From: JBMNGG01 sp050949705
Lineage (GTDB): Bacteria; Bacillota; Thermosediminibacteria; Thermosediminibacterales; Tepidanaerobacteraceae
NCBI GenBank assembly: GCA_050949705.1
Contig: JBMNGG010000016.1
Location: 1 to 64,000 of the forward strand
Direction of reading: 5' to 3'
Length of the DNA stretch: 64,000 nt
The first letter of the stretch is position 1. Every line of letters starts with the position of its first letter. The position numbers were made by a program, and so were the translations under genes. The notes under the pieces are model-generated. The model was not told the origin of the DNA, searched no databases, and saw only the letters and a list, made by a program, of their open reading frames with translations. Below, piece after piece: positions 42,155 to 51,052 of this stretch.

Positions 42155-42885
42155 AAGATAATACTAGAGCCCATCTTATGATAGCAGCAATTTGTTTTAT
42201 TTTAGGTATGCTGTTGGTTGCTCAGTTTAGAAGCGTACAGCAGACAAGCGGCGGAGCAGCAACTGCCCTCCAAAGAGCACAGGAATTATCTTCAGAATTG
42301 AAAACTGTTTCTGATGAACGAGATATGTACAAAAAAGAAGTACAAGAACTTAGGGCTAGAATAAATGAATATGAAAGCTCAGCATCTAAAATTAGTGGAA
42401 TTGCCGATGCTATGCAGAAGGAATTGGAGAAAACACGGATGAGTGCAGGATTGGTAGCTGGAAGTGGAAAAGGAGTTATTATTACTCTTGATGACAGCAA
42501 TTTGCCTAGACAACCTGGTGAAGATCCTAACTTATTTTTAATACACGATGAAGACCTTCTCAAGGTTATCAATGAATTATATGCTGCAGGTGCTGAAGCT
42601 GTATCTGTAAATGGCCAACGAATAATCGCAAACAGTGAAATTAGATGTGTTGGGCCGACGATTATTATTAATTCCGTAAAACTTGCTCCACCTTTCATTA
42701 TACAGGCTATTGGTGATCCAGATACTTTGGAAACTTCTTTAAAAATGCGTGGTGGAGTTATTGAATCATTACAGGTATTCGGGATACAAGTAAATATAAA
42801 AAAACAAGATAAAGTAGAAGTCCCTGCATATACTGGGCCTATTCAGTTCAAATACTTCCAACCTGTTAAGGCAGGTGATAATTAA
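42151..42885 (+). CDS. DUF881 family protein
   Basis: A 244-residue protein anchored by one N-terminal membrane segment (LMIAAICFILGMLLVAQF), then a coiled coil (about 45-85, ELSSELKTVSDERDMYKK) and the DUF881 domain with GSGKGVIITLDD, LFLIHDEDLLKVINELYAAGAEAVSVNGQRI and RCVGPTIIINS. These proteins occur in dcw clusters of Firmicutes and Actinobacteria; a division- or wall-related role is inferred. ATGA overlap with ftsQ. Confidence 0.88.
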   Translation: MKDNTRAHLMIAAICFILGMLLVAQFRSVQQTSGGAATALQRAQELSSELKTVSDERDMYKKEVQELRARINEYESSASKISGIADAMQKELEKTRMSAGLVAGSGKGVIITLDDSNLPRQPGEDPNLFLIHDEDLLKVINELYAAGAEAVSVNGQRIIANSEIRCVGPTIIINSVKLAPPFIIQAIGDPDTLETSLKMRGGVIESLQVFGIQVNIKKQDKVEVPAYTGPIQFKYFQPVKAGDN

Positions 42886-42888
42886 ACA

Positions 42889-43242
42889 ATGATTTATTCA
42901 TTGATTGGTCTAATGTTCGGTTTGTTAATTGGTTTTTATTCACCTATAACAGTACCTGTAGTATATGCACCTTATGTTTCTATTTCAATATTAGCGGCTT
43001 TAGACTCGATTTTTGGAGGCATAAGGGCTTTAGAAGAAGGTTGTTTTAATATTAATATATTTATTACTGGTTTTTTTTGTAATGCTGTTATGGCTGGATT
43101 CCTTGCTTATTTTGGAGACAGACTTGGCATGCAGCTTTACCTTGCTGCAATATTTGCTTTTGGTGTGAGGATATTTCAAAACCTCGCTATTATCCGTCGT
43201 ATTTTAGTCGATAGATATTTTTTTAAAAATGATAAAAAATAA
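42889..43242 (+). CDS. sbp: Small basic protein (Sbp) of the dcw cluster
   Basis: A 117-residue membrane protein with three hydrophobic segments (LIGLMFGLLIGFYSP, FITGFFCNAVMAGFLAYF). The central APYVSISILAALDSIFGGIRAL is the family hallmark. Called Sbp in Bacillus, its function is unknown. It follows the DUF881 gene by 3 bases and precedes ftsA, the usual order. Confidence 0.87.
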   Translation: MIYSLIGLMFGLLIGFYSPITVPVVYAPYVSISILAALDSIFGGIRALEEGCFNINIFITGFFCNAVMAGFLAYFGDRLGMQLYLAAIFAFGVRIFQNLAIIRRILVDRYFFKNDKK

Positions 43243-43318
43243 AAAGGAAAAACTTATCCGAATGTTGAACTTTAATTATTGAACAACCTGCCCATGAGAG
43301 GGAAGGGGAGGTGAAGGT

Positions 43319-44536
43319 TTGGGAAAAAGCAACATCATCGCTAGTTTAGACCTAGGAACATCTAAAACATGCTGCATGGTCGGTAAGATAACGCGTTCTG
43401 GAGATATTGACGTATTAGGATATGGTATTTCAGCGGCAAGTGGTATAAAAAAAGGCGGCGTTATTAATGTTGACTTAGTAGTACAAAGCATATTAAAAGC
43501 TGTTGAATTAGCAGAACAAATGTCTAATTACAAGATAGACCATGTGGCGGTTGGATTATCAGGAGGCAATATATCATTATTATCAAATAGAGGGGTTGTT
43601 GCTATTCCCAGAAATGAAAGGGAAATAACACCTCAAGATGTGGAAAGAGTGTTGCAAGCTGCCAAAATAATGGCAATACCTTATGAACGTGAAATTATCG
43701 ATGTTATACCGCGAGAATTTATAGTTGATGGATGTGACGGTATAAAAGATCCTGTAGGCATGGTAGGAACAAGACTAGAAGTGTCGGCATGTATAGTTGT
43801 CGGACTATTAACAGCTATGCAAAACATTGCTAGATGTGTTCAAAAGGCAGGTTTATCTGTGGAATCAATGGTATTAAAACCTTTAGCCGCGGCTGAAATG
43901 CTACTTACTGAAGATGAAATGGAAATGGGAGTGGCATTAATAGATGTAGGAGCCGGTACTACAGAAATCTCAGTATTTCAAGACGGATGCATTACAGCTT
44001 ATGATATGATTCCAATGGGTGGAGATCTTATATCTAATGATATTGCTATAGGTTTGCGTTTACCATATTCCAGTGCCGAGGAACTAAAGTGTAAATATGC
44101 ATGTGCATTATCACATATAAGTTCTGACACGCCGGATATAGAAATACAAAGCATTGGCGATACTTCTACCAGAAAGATTTCTCAAAAAGACTTGACTAAT
44201 ATAATAGAACCACGTGTTCAAGAGATTTTGTCATATATTGTAAATTGTATAAGGGGCTTTAATTTAAAGACCGTTCTACCAGCTGGAATTGTTTTTACCG
44301 GTGGCGGTCTTATACATATTAAAGGATTTTTAGAGATGGCTCAACACTTATTAAATCAGCCTGTAAGACTAGGTACATCAGATTCATTTGATAAAGAACA
44401 AACTTTCACTGTTGCTCTAGGTCTTTTAAATTATATTATTAAACATAGGGATTTTACAAATATTTCAGTTGCGAAAGAAAGGTCGGCTTACGGATTTTTA
44501 GAAAGAGCAAAAAGAATATTTAGAGAGTATTTTTAA
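43319..44536 (+). CDS. ftsA: Cell division protein FtsA
   Basis: A 405-residue actin-like ATPase that tethers FtsZ to the membrane. It has SLDLGTSKTCCMVG (phosphate 1), the 1C domain (HVAVGLSGGNISLLSNRGVV), ALIDVGAGTTEISVF (phosphate 2) and GIVFTGGGLIHIKGF (adenosine motif). The C-terminus ends in an amphipathic basic helix (FLERAKRIFREYF), the membrane-targeting sequence. TTG start after GGGGAGG. Four bases separate its end from the longer ftsZ frame. Confidence 0.95.
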   Translation: MGKSNIIASLDLGTSKTCCMVGKITRSGDIDVLGYGISAASGIKKGGVINVDLVVQSILKAVELAEQMSNYKIDHVAVGLSGGNISLLSNRGVVAIPRNEREITPQDVERVLQAAKIMAIPYEREIIDVIPREFIVDGCDGIKDPVGMVGTRLEVSACIVVGLLTAMQNIARCVQKAGLSVESMVLKPLAAAEMLLTEDEMEMGVALIDVGAGTTEISVFQDGCITAYDMIPMGGDLISNDIAIGLRLPYSSAEELKCKYACALSHISSDTPDIEIQSIGDTSTRKISQKDLTNIIEPRVQEILSYIVNCIRGFNLKTVLPAGIVFTGGGLIHIKGFLEMAQHLLNQPVRLGTSDSFDKEQTFTVALGLLNYIIKHRDFTNISVAKERSAYGFLERAKRIFREYF

Positions 44537-44555
44537 AGTTTTGGGAGGTATTAAC

Positions 44556-45608
44556 GTGCTAGATTTTGATGTGGAATTGGAACAATTCGCAAATATTAAG
44601 GTCATAGGAATCGGCGGAGGTGGCAATAACGCAATTAATAGAATGATAGATGCAGGCCTAAAAGGGGTTGAGTTCATTTCAGTTAATACTGATGCCCAGG
44701 CTCTTTATTTATCCAAAGCCGATAAAAAAATTCAGATTGGGGAGAAGCTCACCAAGGGCCTTGGAGCCGGTGCTAATCCAGATATCGGGAAAAAAGCGGC
44801 AGAGGAGAGTAAGGATGAGGTTGAAGAAGCCATAAAAGGTGCCGATATGATTTTTATTACAGCAGGAATGGGTGGAGGAACTGGAACCGGTGCAGCGCCT
44901 ATAATTGCCGAGGTATCTAAGAGTCTAGGGATATTGACAGTTGGTGTTGTTACAAAACCTTTTGCTTTTGAAGGCAAGAAGAGGCAAAGTAATGCTGAAA
45001 TGGGCATAGCTAATGTAAAGACAAATGTAGACACTTTAATTACTATTCCTAATGACAGACTATTGTCCATAGCGGAAAAGAAAACATCTATGATTGAAGC
45101 CTTTAAAATGGCAGATGATGTGCTTAGACAAGGCGTACAAGGTATTTCTGATTTGATCGCAGTGCCAGGTTTAATAAACCTTGATTTTGCTGATGTTAGG
45201 ACCATAATGCTAAGTACAGGCCTAGCTCATATGGGTATCGGCAAAGGTTCAGGTGAAAATCGCGCTGTGGAAGCAGCAAAACAAGCAATATCAAGTCCTC
45301 TATTAGAAACTTCTATAGATGGGGCAAAAGGTGTACTACTAAATATTACAGGTGGAGCAAATCTTGGTCTGCTTGAAGTGAATGAGGCTGCTGAGCTAAT
45401 ATCTTCTGCAGCTGATCCTGAAGCTAATATTATTTTCGGTGCAGTTATCGATGAGAATCTACAAGATGAACTAAGAATAACGGTAATTGCGACAGGTTTT
45501 GAAAATGTAAAAGGAAAATCTCTGGAAATAGAAGATTTTGAAGTGGGACATTTTATGGATGAAGACCTTGATATTCCAGCATTTTTAAGGAGAAATAGAA
45601 AAAAATAA
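44556..45608 (+). CDS. ftsZ: Cell division GTPase FtsZ
   Basis: A 350-residue tubulin homologue that forms the Z-ring. It has IKVIGIGGGGNNAINRM, the GTP signature GGGTGTGAAPI, FAFEGKKRQ, NDRLLSI and the T7 synergy loop region NLDFADVRTIM. The short C-terminal linker ends in DLDIPAFLRRNRK, the FtsA-binding peptide. GTG 44556 is chosen for GGGAGG upstream; an in-frame TTG at 44541 lies before the ribosome site. Confidence 0.96.
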   Translation: MLDFDVELEQFANIKVIGIGGGGNNAINRMIDAGLKGVEFISVNTDAQALYLSKADKKIQIGEKLTKGLGAGANPDIGKKAAEESKDEVEEAIKGADMIFITAGMGGGTGTGAAPIIAEVSKSLGILTVGVVTKPFAFEGKKRQSNAEMGIANVKTNVDTLITIPNDRLLSIAEKKTSMIEAFKMADDVLRQGVQGISDLIAVPGLINLDFADVRTIMLSTGLAHMGIGKGSGENRAVEAAKQAISSPLLETSIDGAKGVLLNITGGANLGLLEVNEAAELISSAADPEANIIFGAVIDENLQDELRITVIATGFENVKGKSLEIEDFEVGHFMDEDLDIPAFLRRNRKK

Positions 45609-45638
45609 GAGCGCAAAATGCGCTCTTATTTTTTTTTA
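45607..45638 (+). terminator. Terminator of the dcw cluster
   Basis: Perfect 9-bp stem aagagcgca (45607-45615) with tgcgctctt (45619-45627) and a long T tract, overlapping the ftsZ stop. Confidence 0.9.
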
Positions 45639-45653
45639 TAACCAGGGCAGAAA

Positions 45654-45686
45654 CTGACAATTTTTTAATGGTTTGGATGTTATTAT
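45654..45686 (+). promoter_or_regulatory. Candidate Spo0A-type long-spacer promoter of spoIIGA-sigE
   Basis: CTGACA (45654-45659) and TATTAT (45681-45686) are 21 bases apart. The B. subtilis spoIIG promoter has an unusually long spacer of about 22 and needs Spo0A~P. The Spo0A box itself is poor here, so this is a suggestion. Confidence 0.4.
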
Positions 45687-45750
45687 ATTCATAAAGGACA
45701 AGAACAAAGAATATAGATTTTTAATAGACTAGTTTATTTAAGGAGGGTAT

Positions 45751-46653
45751 ATGGCTGTTTATTTTGACATAGTATTTTTAATTAATCTTCTAATGAATTT
45801 AGCGATACTGTATTTTGTTGCGCTTATGCTTAACTTGAAAAGGGTGTTTTGGAGATTGTTATCTGGCGCCATTATAGGATGCCTATTTTTACTTGGAATG
45901 CTATCTGAAAAATATATGATATTACAGGAATTTCCGATCAAGGTAGTAATATCAGTGATAATGATTAGTGTAAGTTTCTGGCCTTTTAACCTTAGGGATT
46001 TTTTTAAGACTATTGGTTTTTTTTATCTTATATCCTTTATGATGGGTGGAGGTGTTCTGGCGTTTTTTTATTTGTTAAATATTAATAAATACTCTTTAGC
46101 AAACAGCCTTGTAATAAATAGTATTTCAGTACCGTGGTGGATATTACTTATTTCCACTTTAATCCTGTATATATTTTTTAAAATTATTTGGCCTTTGATA
46201 TATAAAATATTGACGAAAGACACTTTGTTGGTTCCTATTACCATTGTTTTAGATGAAAAACCTTTGGAGATAACAGCCTTGATTGATACTGGGAATGACC
46301 TTTTTGACCCAATATCAAATTACCCAGTTATTATTGTTGAGCTAGAAGCCATAAAAAATATTTTTAATGAAGACTTGGAATTTCTTCTACATAGAGGGAC
46401 TGAAGATGACTTGACAGCATTAGGAAATATGATTTCCAATTCTCAGTGGGCTAGTAGGTTTAGAGTTATACCCTTTGAAAGCATTGGTAAAAGCAAAGGT
46501 TTAATGGTTGGATTTAAACCCGATTTAGTGAAAATAATATATGACAATAGAATAATAAAAACAAAAAATGCGATAATCGGCATTTACCAAAAAGTTCTTT
46601 CACCTGAAAGAACATACAATGCACTCTTGAATCCCGTCCTTTTAAATGCATGA
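45751..46653 (+). CDS. spoIIGA: Sigma-E processing peptidase SpoIIGA
   Basis: A 300-residue protein with five hydrophobic segments in the first 150 residues, then an aspartic-protease-like domain with the catalytic Asp in ALIDTGNDLFDP (about residue 182). It cleaves the pro-sequence of SigE in the mother cell after a SpoIIR signal. AGGAGGG precedes the ATG. It is 23 bases before sigE, the conserved order. Confidence 0.93.
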   Translation: MAVYFDIVFLINLLMNLAILYFVALMLNLKRVFWRLLSGAIIGCLFLLGMLSEKYMILQEFPIKVVISVIMISVSFWPFNLRDFFKTIGFFYLISFMMGGGVLAFFYLLNINKYSLANSLVINSISVPWWILLISTLILYIFFKIIWPLIYKILTKDTLLVPITIVLDEKPLEITALIDTGNDLFDPISNYPVIIVELEAIKNIFNEDLEFLLHRGTEDDLTALGNMISNSQWASRFRVIPFESIGKSKGLMVGFKPDLVKIIYDNRIIKTKNAIIGIYQKVLSPERTYNALLNPVLLNA

Positions 46654-46676
46654 GATAATTTAAGGAGGGAAAGTTT

Positions 46677-47396
46677 ATGATTGATAAAATAAAAATGAAA
46701 TTAGTAATAATCAGGCTGCTTAAGCGACTGAAAATACTTAAGAAAAGTGTTATTTATTATATAGGGGGTAGCGAAGCATTACCTCCACCACTTTCTGTTG
46801 AAGAAGAAGTTTTCTATTTAAGTAAACTTGAAATGGGTGATTCCGGGGTTAAAACAGTATTAATTGAGCGCAATCTTCGGCTTGTAGTATATATTGCCAG
46901 GAAGTTTGAGAATACGGGAATTGGGATTGAAGATTTGGTTTCAATAGGCACGATTGGCCTTATCAAAGCTATCAATACATTTGATCCTAATAAAAAAATT
47001 AAATTGGCTACATATGCTTCAAAGTGTATTGAAAATGAAATTTTAATGTATTTAAGACGAAATAACAAAACAAGGGTAGAAGTATCTTTTGATGAGCCCC
47101 TTAATATCGACTGGGATGGTAACGAGCTGCTGTTATCAGATATTTTAGGAACAGACAATGACATGATATATAAATATATAGAAGATGAAGTAGATAGAGA
47201 ATTGCTGGATACTGCTATGAAAAGATTATCACAAAGAGAACAATGTATTATTAAACTTCGTTTCGGATTAAACGGAGGTGTGGAAAAGACACAAAAAGAA
47301 GTAGCCGATCTTTTGGGTATTTCTCAATCTTACATATCAAGACTAGAAAAAAAGATTATTAAAAGACTTAAAAAAGAAATGGTTCGTATGATGTAA
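46677..47396 (+). CDS. sigE: Sporulation sigma factor SigE (mother cell)
   Basis: A 239-residue sigma-70 family factor. The N-terminal 25-30 residues (Lys/Ile-rich, IRLLKRLKILKKSVIYYIGG) are the pro-sequence removed by SpoIIGA. Region 2 follows (RNLRLVVYIARKFENTGIGIEDLVSIGTIG), then region 4 with its helix-turn-helix (KEVADLLGISQSYISRLE). It directs early mother-cell transcription. Confidence 0.96.
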   Translation: MIDKIKMKLVIIRLLKRLKILKKSVIYYIGGSEALPPPLSVEEEVFYLSKLEMGDSGVKTVLIERNLRLVVYIARKFENTGIGIEDLVSIGTIGLIKAINTFDPNKKIKLATYASKCIENEILMYLRRNNKTRVEVSFDEPLNIDWDGNELLLSDILGTDNDMIYKYIEDEVDRELLDTAMKRLSQREQCIIKLRFGLNGGVEKTQKEVADLLGISQSYISRLEKKIIKRLKKEMVRMM

Positions 47397-47411
47397 TTTC
47401 ATTGAAATAAT

Positions 47412-47441
47412 GTATAAAAATCTCCCTCAATGGTCAAACTT
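47412..47441 (+). promoter_or_regulatory. Candidate SigF/SigG promoter for sigG
   Basis: GTATA (47412-47416), a 15-base spacer, then GGTCAAACTT (47432-47441). This matches the forespore SigF pattern GYATA / GGnnAnAnT and lies 38 bases before sigG, which is SigF-controlled in Bacillus. Confidence 0.65.
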
Positions 47442-47478
47442 ATAATGAAATATTGGAAAGACAGGGGGAGGTTTTTTT

Positions 47479-48252
47479 ATGATTGTAAACAAAGTTGAAA
47501 TATGTGGAGTTAATACTTCAAAACTCCCGGTGCTTTCCAACAAAAAAATGAAAGAACTTTTTTTAGCAATCCAAAAAGGTGATAAAAGCGCCCGGGAAAA
47601 ACTTATCAACGGAAATTTGAGGCTTGTACTAAGTGTAATACAAAGATTTAATAATCGTGGAGAATATGTTGATGATTTGTTTCAAGTTGGATGTATCGGG
47701 CTCATGAAAGCAATAGATAATTTCGATTTAGGGCAAAATGTAAAATTCTCAACTTATGCGGTTCCAATGATTATTGGTGAAATAAGAAGATATTTAAGGG
47801 ATAATAATCAGATAAGAGTAAGTCGTTCTTTAAGGGACATAGCTTATAAAGCTCTCCAAGTTAGAGATAGTTTAATAACGAAAAATTCAAGAGAGCCGTC
47901 TATAACTGAAGTGGCTAAAGAAATGAATTTACCAAGTGAAGAGGTTGTATTTGCACTAGATGCTATTCAAGAACCGATTTCTCTTTTTGAACCTATTTAT
48001 CATGACGGTGGTGACCCCATATTTGTAATGGACCAAATAAGTGATGAAAAAAACCAAGACGAACAATGGCTTCGGGGAATATCCATTAGGGAAGCTATGC
48101 AAAGATTAGGTGAAAGAGAAAAGAATATTTTAAATCTGAGGTTTTTTCAAGGGAAAACTCAGATGGAAGTAGCTCAAGAAATTGGAATATCTCAAGCACA
48201 GGTTTCAAGATTGGAAAAAGCTGCACTAAAACATATGCGAAAATACATCTAA
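47479..48252 (+). CDS. sigG: Sporulation sigma factor SigG (forespore)
   Basis: A 257-residue sigma factor without pro-sequence. The N-terminus (VNKVEICGVNTSKLPVLSN) is the SigG-specific start; region 2 has NLRLVLSVIQRFNNRGEYVDDLFQVG, region 3 DNNQIRVSRSLRDIAYKAL, region 4 EVAQEIGISQAQVSRLEKAAL. It directs late forespore transcription. GGGGGAGG precedes the ATG. A forespore-type promoter lies in the 82-base gap after sigE. Confidence 0.96.
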   Translation: MIVNKVEICGVNTSKLPVLSNKKMKELFLAIQKGDKSAREKLINGNLRLVLSVIQRFNNRGEYVDDLFQVGCIGLMKAIDNFDLGQNVKFSTYAVPMIIGEIRRYLRDNNQIRVSRSLRDIAYKALQVRDSLITKNSREPSITEVAKEMNLPSEEVVFALDAIQEPISLFEPIYHDGGDPIFVMDQISDEKNQDEQWLRGISIREAMQRLGEREKNILNLRFFQGKTQMEVAQEIGISQAQVSRLEKAALKHMRKYI

Positions 48253-48268
48253 TGGAGCTGAAAGACAA

Positions 48269-48433
48269 ATGAGGATTTGGTTAAAAAAATGTGTTTTATT
48301 CGTTGTTTTTCTACTAATTATGCTAAACTTCTATCTACCAGCAAAGAGCATCGTTGCGTATAATACGGAAAATTTGTCAAGCACGAGTATTATCGCTAAA
48401 AATAATATGGTCGATAAAACTAATAAAAACTAA
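48269..48433 (+). CDS. Small exported or membrane peptide after sigG
   Basis: A 54-residue product with a basic start (MRIWLKKC), a hydrophobic core (VLFVVFLLIMLNFYL) and a polar Ser/Asn/Lys-rich tail, so either a signal peptide with a short mature peptide or a single-pass membrane peptide. It starts 16 bases after sigG and ends at the shared terminator, so it should be co-transcribed in the forespore. GGAGCTGAAAG lies upstream. I do not recognise a family. Confidence 0.55.
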   Translation: MRIWLKKCVLFVVFLLIMLNFYLPAKSIVAYNTENLSSTSIIAKNNMVDKTNKN

Positions 48434-48461
48434 GGCCTTTAAAAAAGGTCTTAGTTTTTTT
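48427..48461 (+). terminator. Terminator of the sigG unit
   Basis: Stem 48427-48440 with 48444-48457 (one G-U), T tract to 48461. Confidence 0.85.
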
Positions 48462-48519
48462 CACATTTATTCTTATTAATGAATATAATATAATAATGCA
48501 AGTACAGGGGGTGGGGGAA

Positions 48520-48774
48520 ATGATGAAAACATCTGATTTAAGACAGCGTGAAGTAATAAATATAACCGATGGTAAAAGGCTAGGTTTTGTAACAGATTTA
48601 GATATTGACTTGGAAAAAGGTGTAATAACTTCTTTAATAATTCCAGGGCAGAGTAAAGTATTTGGCTTGTTTTCAAGAGGAGGAGATTATATTATTCCAT
48701 GGAACCAAATAAAGAGAATCGGTTCTGATGTTATCCTTGTGGAATTATCAAACTATGTACAACCGACTAAGTAA
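48520..48774 (+). CDS. YlmC/YmxH family sporulation protein (PRC-barrel)
   Basis: An 84-residue PRC-barrel protein. DLRQREVINITDGKRLGFVTDLDID and IIPWNQIKRIGSDVILVEL are typical of the YlmC/YmxH group, found near sigG and nrdR in spore formers; the molecular role is not established. GGGGGTGGGGG lies before the double ATG at 48520, and an earlier in-frame ATG (48496) is upstream of the ribosome site. Confidence 0.88.
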   Translation: MMKTSDLRQREVINITDGKRLGFVTDLDIDLEKGVITSLIIPGQSKVFGLFSRGGDYIIPWNQIKRIGSDVILVELSNYVQPTK

Positions 48775-48840
48775 AGCCCTGATAACCCTTTAAATTTCCG
48801 TTAAAAAGCATTATAATAGCAGCATAAGGGGGTGTCTACA

Positions 48841-49296
48841 TTGAAATGTCCCTTTTGTGGCTATTTAGACAGTAAAGTTGTGGATACAAGACCTACAGAA
48901 GAAGGAACAATTATTAGACGGCGTAGGGAGTGTCCATCATGTAAAAAAAGATTTACGACATATGAGAGGGTAGATGAGCTACCAATTACAGTAATTAAAA
49001 AAAATGGAATAAGAGAAGTTTTCGATCCTCATAAAATAATAAACGGTCTTATTAAAGCTTGCGAGAAAAGGTCTATTTCTATCGATACTCTCCAAAAGAT
49101 AACTTATGATATTGAAAAAGAATTAAAAAATAGTATGGATCAAGAAGTTGAAAGCCAACGAATTGGAGAAATGGTTATGAATAAGTTAAAGGAGTTAGAT
49201 GAGGTAGCTTATGTTCGCTTTGCGTCAGTTTATCGTCAATTTAAAGACATCGATTCTTATATTGAAGAAATAAAAAGGTTGAAGAAGAAAAAGTGA
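48841..49296 (+). CDS. nrdR: Transcriptional repressor NrdR
   Basis: A 151-residue repressor of ribonucleotide reductase genes. The N-terminal zinc ribbon is CPFCGYLDSKVVDTRP with CPSCKKRF; the ATP-cone follows (PITVIKKNGIREVFDPHKI). It senses dATP/ATP and binds NrdR boxes. TTG 48841 lies 8 bases after AAGGGGG; a GTG at 48832 overlaps that site. No reductase gene is in the window. Confidence 0.94.
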   Translation: MKCPFCGYLDSKVVDTRPTEEGTIIRRRRECPSCKKRFTTYERVDELPITVIKKNGIREVFDPHKIINGLIKACEKRSISIDTLQKITYDIEKELKNSMDQEVESQRIGEMVMNKLKELDEVAYVRFASVYRQFKDIDSYIEEIKRLKKKK

Positions 49297-49316
49297 GATT
49301 TTACCGGAGGAAATTA

Positions 49317-51032
49317 ATGTCTGAAAATAGTAAGTGCAGTGTAAGAGAACTTGCTGAAAAAGAGAAGATTTTTTCATCTGTAAAAACGATAAGATCCGTA
49401 CCAATTAATGTTTCACTAGTTTATCCCAATACATATAGTTTAGGGATGTCAAATTTGGGGTTTCAATCTATTTATTATCAAATAAATTCAAGAGATGATG
49501 CCCTATGCCATAGAGCTTTTCTTTCATTGCAAAATGATAATACTTGTAATATAAATACAGTTGAAGCTGATAAATCTATTAGTGAGTATGATATAATAGG
49601 TTTTTCAGTATCCTTTGAGATGGACTATATAAACATAATCAAAATTCTCGAGTCGGCGAATATACCTGTATTTGCAAAAGATCGGCAAACAACCCTTGTA
49701 ATGATTGGCGGTCCCATAGCTACTTTTAATCCTGAACCGCTGGCTTTGTTTGCTGATATTTTTGTTGTTGGTGAGGGTGAAGAAGTAATACATGAAATTA
49801 TGACGGTATATAAAGAATACCAAAAGAAGCCAAAAAAAGAAATTCTTGAAGCACTCTCACAAATACAGGGAGTATATGTTCCATCACTTTATCAGGTTTC
49901 TTATGATAAAAAGGGTAATATACTAGAAATCAAAGCCGCGAGTAATGCACCAAATATAATAAAAAAGCGTTGGGTGCAAGATTTAAACAAATATAATATT
50001 GAGACAGTGGTTTTAACACCTTATACAGAATTTAAGGATATGTTTTTAATAGAAATATCACGAGGGTGTGGGAGAAATTGCAGATTTTGTATGGCTGGAT
50101 ATTGTTATCGTATTCCGCGATACAAATTATTGGACAAAGTATTAGATAGGGCAGAGATTGGAGTACAATATAAAAGAAAAGTTGGATTAGTTGGAGCTGC
50201 AATTTCCGATTATCCTTATATTGATGAACTTGCTGAGAAGTTTGTAGAAAAAGGCATAAAATTTTCGGTATCTTCACTAAGGGCAGATACATTAAGGGAA
50301 CCATTAATGCAAGGTTTAGCATATAGTGGTCATAAGACTTTGACTGTGGCACCGGAGGCTGGTTCACAGAGGCTTAGAAATATAATAAATAAAGGCATTA
50401 CTGAAGAACACATAATAAATTCAGTAAAATTAGCACACAAATATGGCATTGATAATGTAAAGTTATATTATATTATTGGGTTACCTGAGGAGACCGATAG
50501 TGACATTAATGAAATGATAGATTTCTTAATGGGTTTAAAGGAATATATGAAGGGTTTAGGAAATAAATTAGGAATTTTAACTATAAGTGTTAATCCTTTT
50601 ATTCCAAAACCATTTACACCATTCCAATGGTTGGGTATGGAATCTGTAAAAATACTAAACAAAAAGATTAAACTGCTTCAAAACAATTTAAGGCCTAAAG
50701 GTATCAAGGTAATATATGAAAGTCCACGGATTTCCCAAATACAAGCAGCACTTTCACGGGGTGATAGAAGAACAGGTTTATTGCTTTATAGTGCTTATAA
50801 AAAGGGTTCTACTACTGCAGCTTTAAGAAAAGCTGAAATTGACGGTAAAGATATACAGTTTTATGCACATAGAAGTTTTAGTTTTGATGAGTTTTTACCT
50901 TGGAATCTTCTCAATCTGGGGCTGAAAAAAGAGTATTTTATTTCTGAGTTTAATCGAGCGTTAAAAGGTGAGCATACTACAAGATGTACTAATGAAAAGT
51001 GTAGAGTATGCAAAATATGTCAACATAAGTGA
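49317..51032 (+). CDS. B12-binding-domain radical SAM protein (TIGR03960-like)
   Basis: A 571-residue protein. An N-terminal cobalamin-binding-like Rossmann region (VSLVYPNTYSLGMSNLGFQ, DIIGFSVSFEMDYINI, FVVGEGEEVIHEI) precedes a radical SAM core with CGRNCRFC (about residue 255) and APEAGSQRLRN. The C-terminus has a Cys cluster (CTNEKCRVCKIC). Similar proteins are widespread in Clostridia with unknown substrate. ATG 49317 follows GGAGG; an in-frame start at 49293 overlaps nrdR and is not preferred. Confidence 0.85.
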   Translation: MSENSKCSVRELAEKEKIFSSVKTIRSVPINVSLVYPNTYSLGMSNLGFQSIYYQINSRDDALCHRAFLSLQNDNTCNINTVEADKSISEYDIIGFSVSFEMDYINIIKILESANIPVFAKDRQTTLVMIGGPIATFNPEPLALFADIFVVGEGEEVIHEIMTVYKEYQKKPKKEILEALSQIQGVYVPSLYQVSYDKKGNILEIKAASNAPNIIKKRWVQDLNKYNIETVVLTPYTEFKDMFLIEISRGCGRNCRFCMAGYCYRIPRYKLLDKVLDRAEIGVQYKRKVGLVGAAISDYPYIDELAEKFVEKGIKFSVSSLRADTLREPLMQGLAYSGHKTLTVAPEAGSQRLRNIINKGITEEHIINSVKLAHKYGIDNVKLYYIIGLPEETDSDINEMIDFLMGLKEYMKGLGNKLGILTISVNPFIPKPFTPFQWLGMESVKILNKKIKLLQNNLRPKGIKVIYESPRISQIQAALSRGDRRTGLLLYSAYKKGSTTAALRKAEIDGKDIQFYAHRSFSFDEFLPWNLLNLGLKKEYFISEFNRALKGEHTTRCTNEKCRVCKICQHK

Positions 51033-51052
51033 ATATGAATGGAGGTCTTTAT

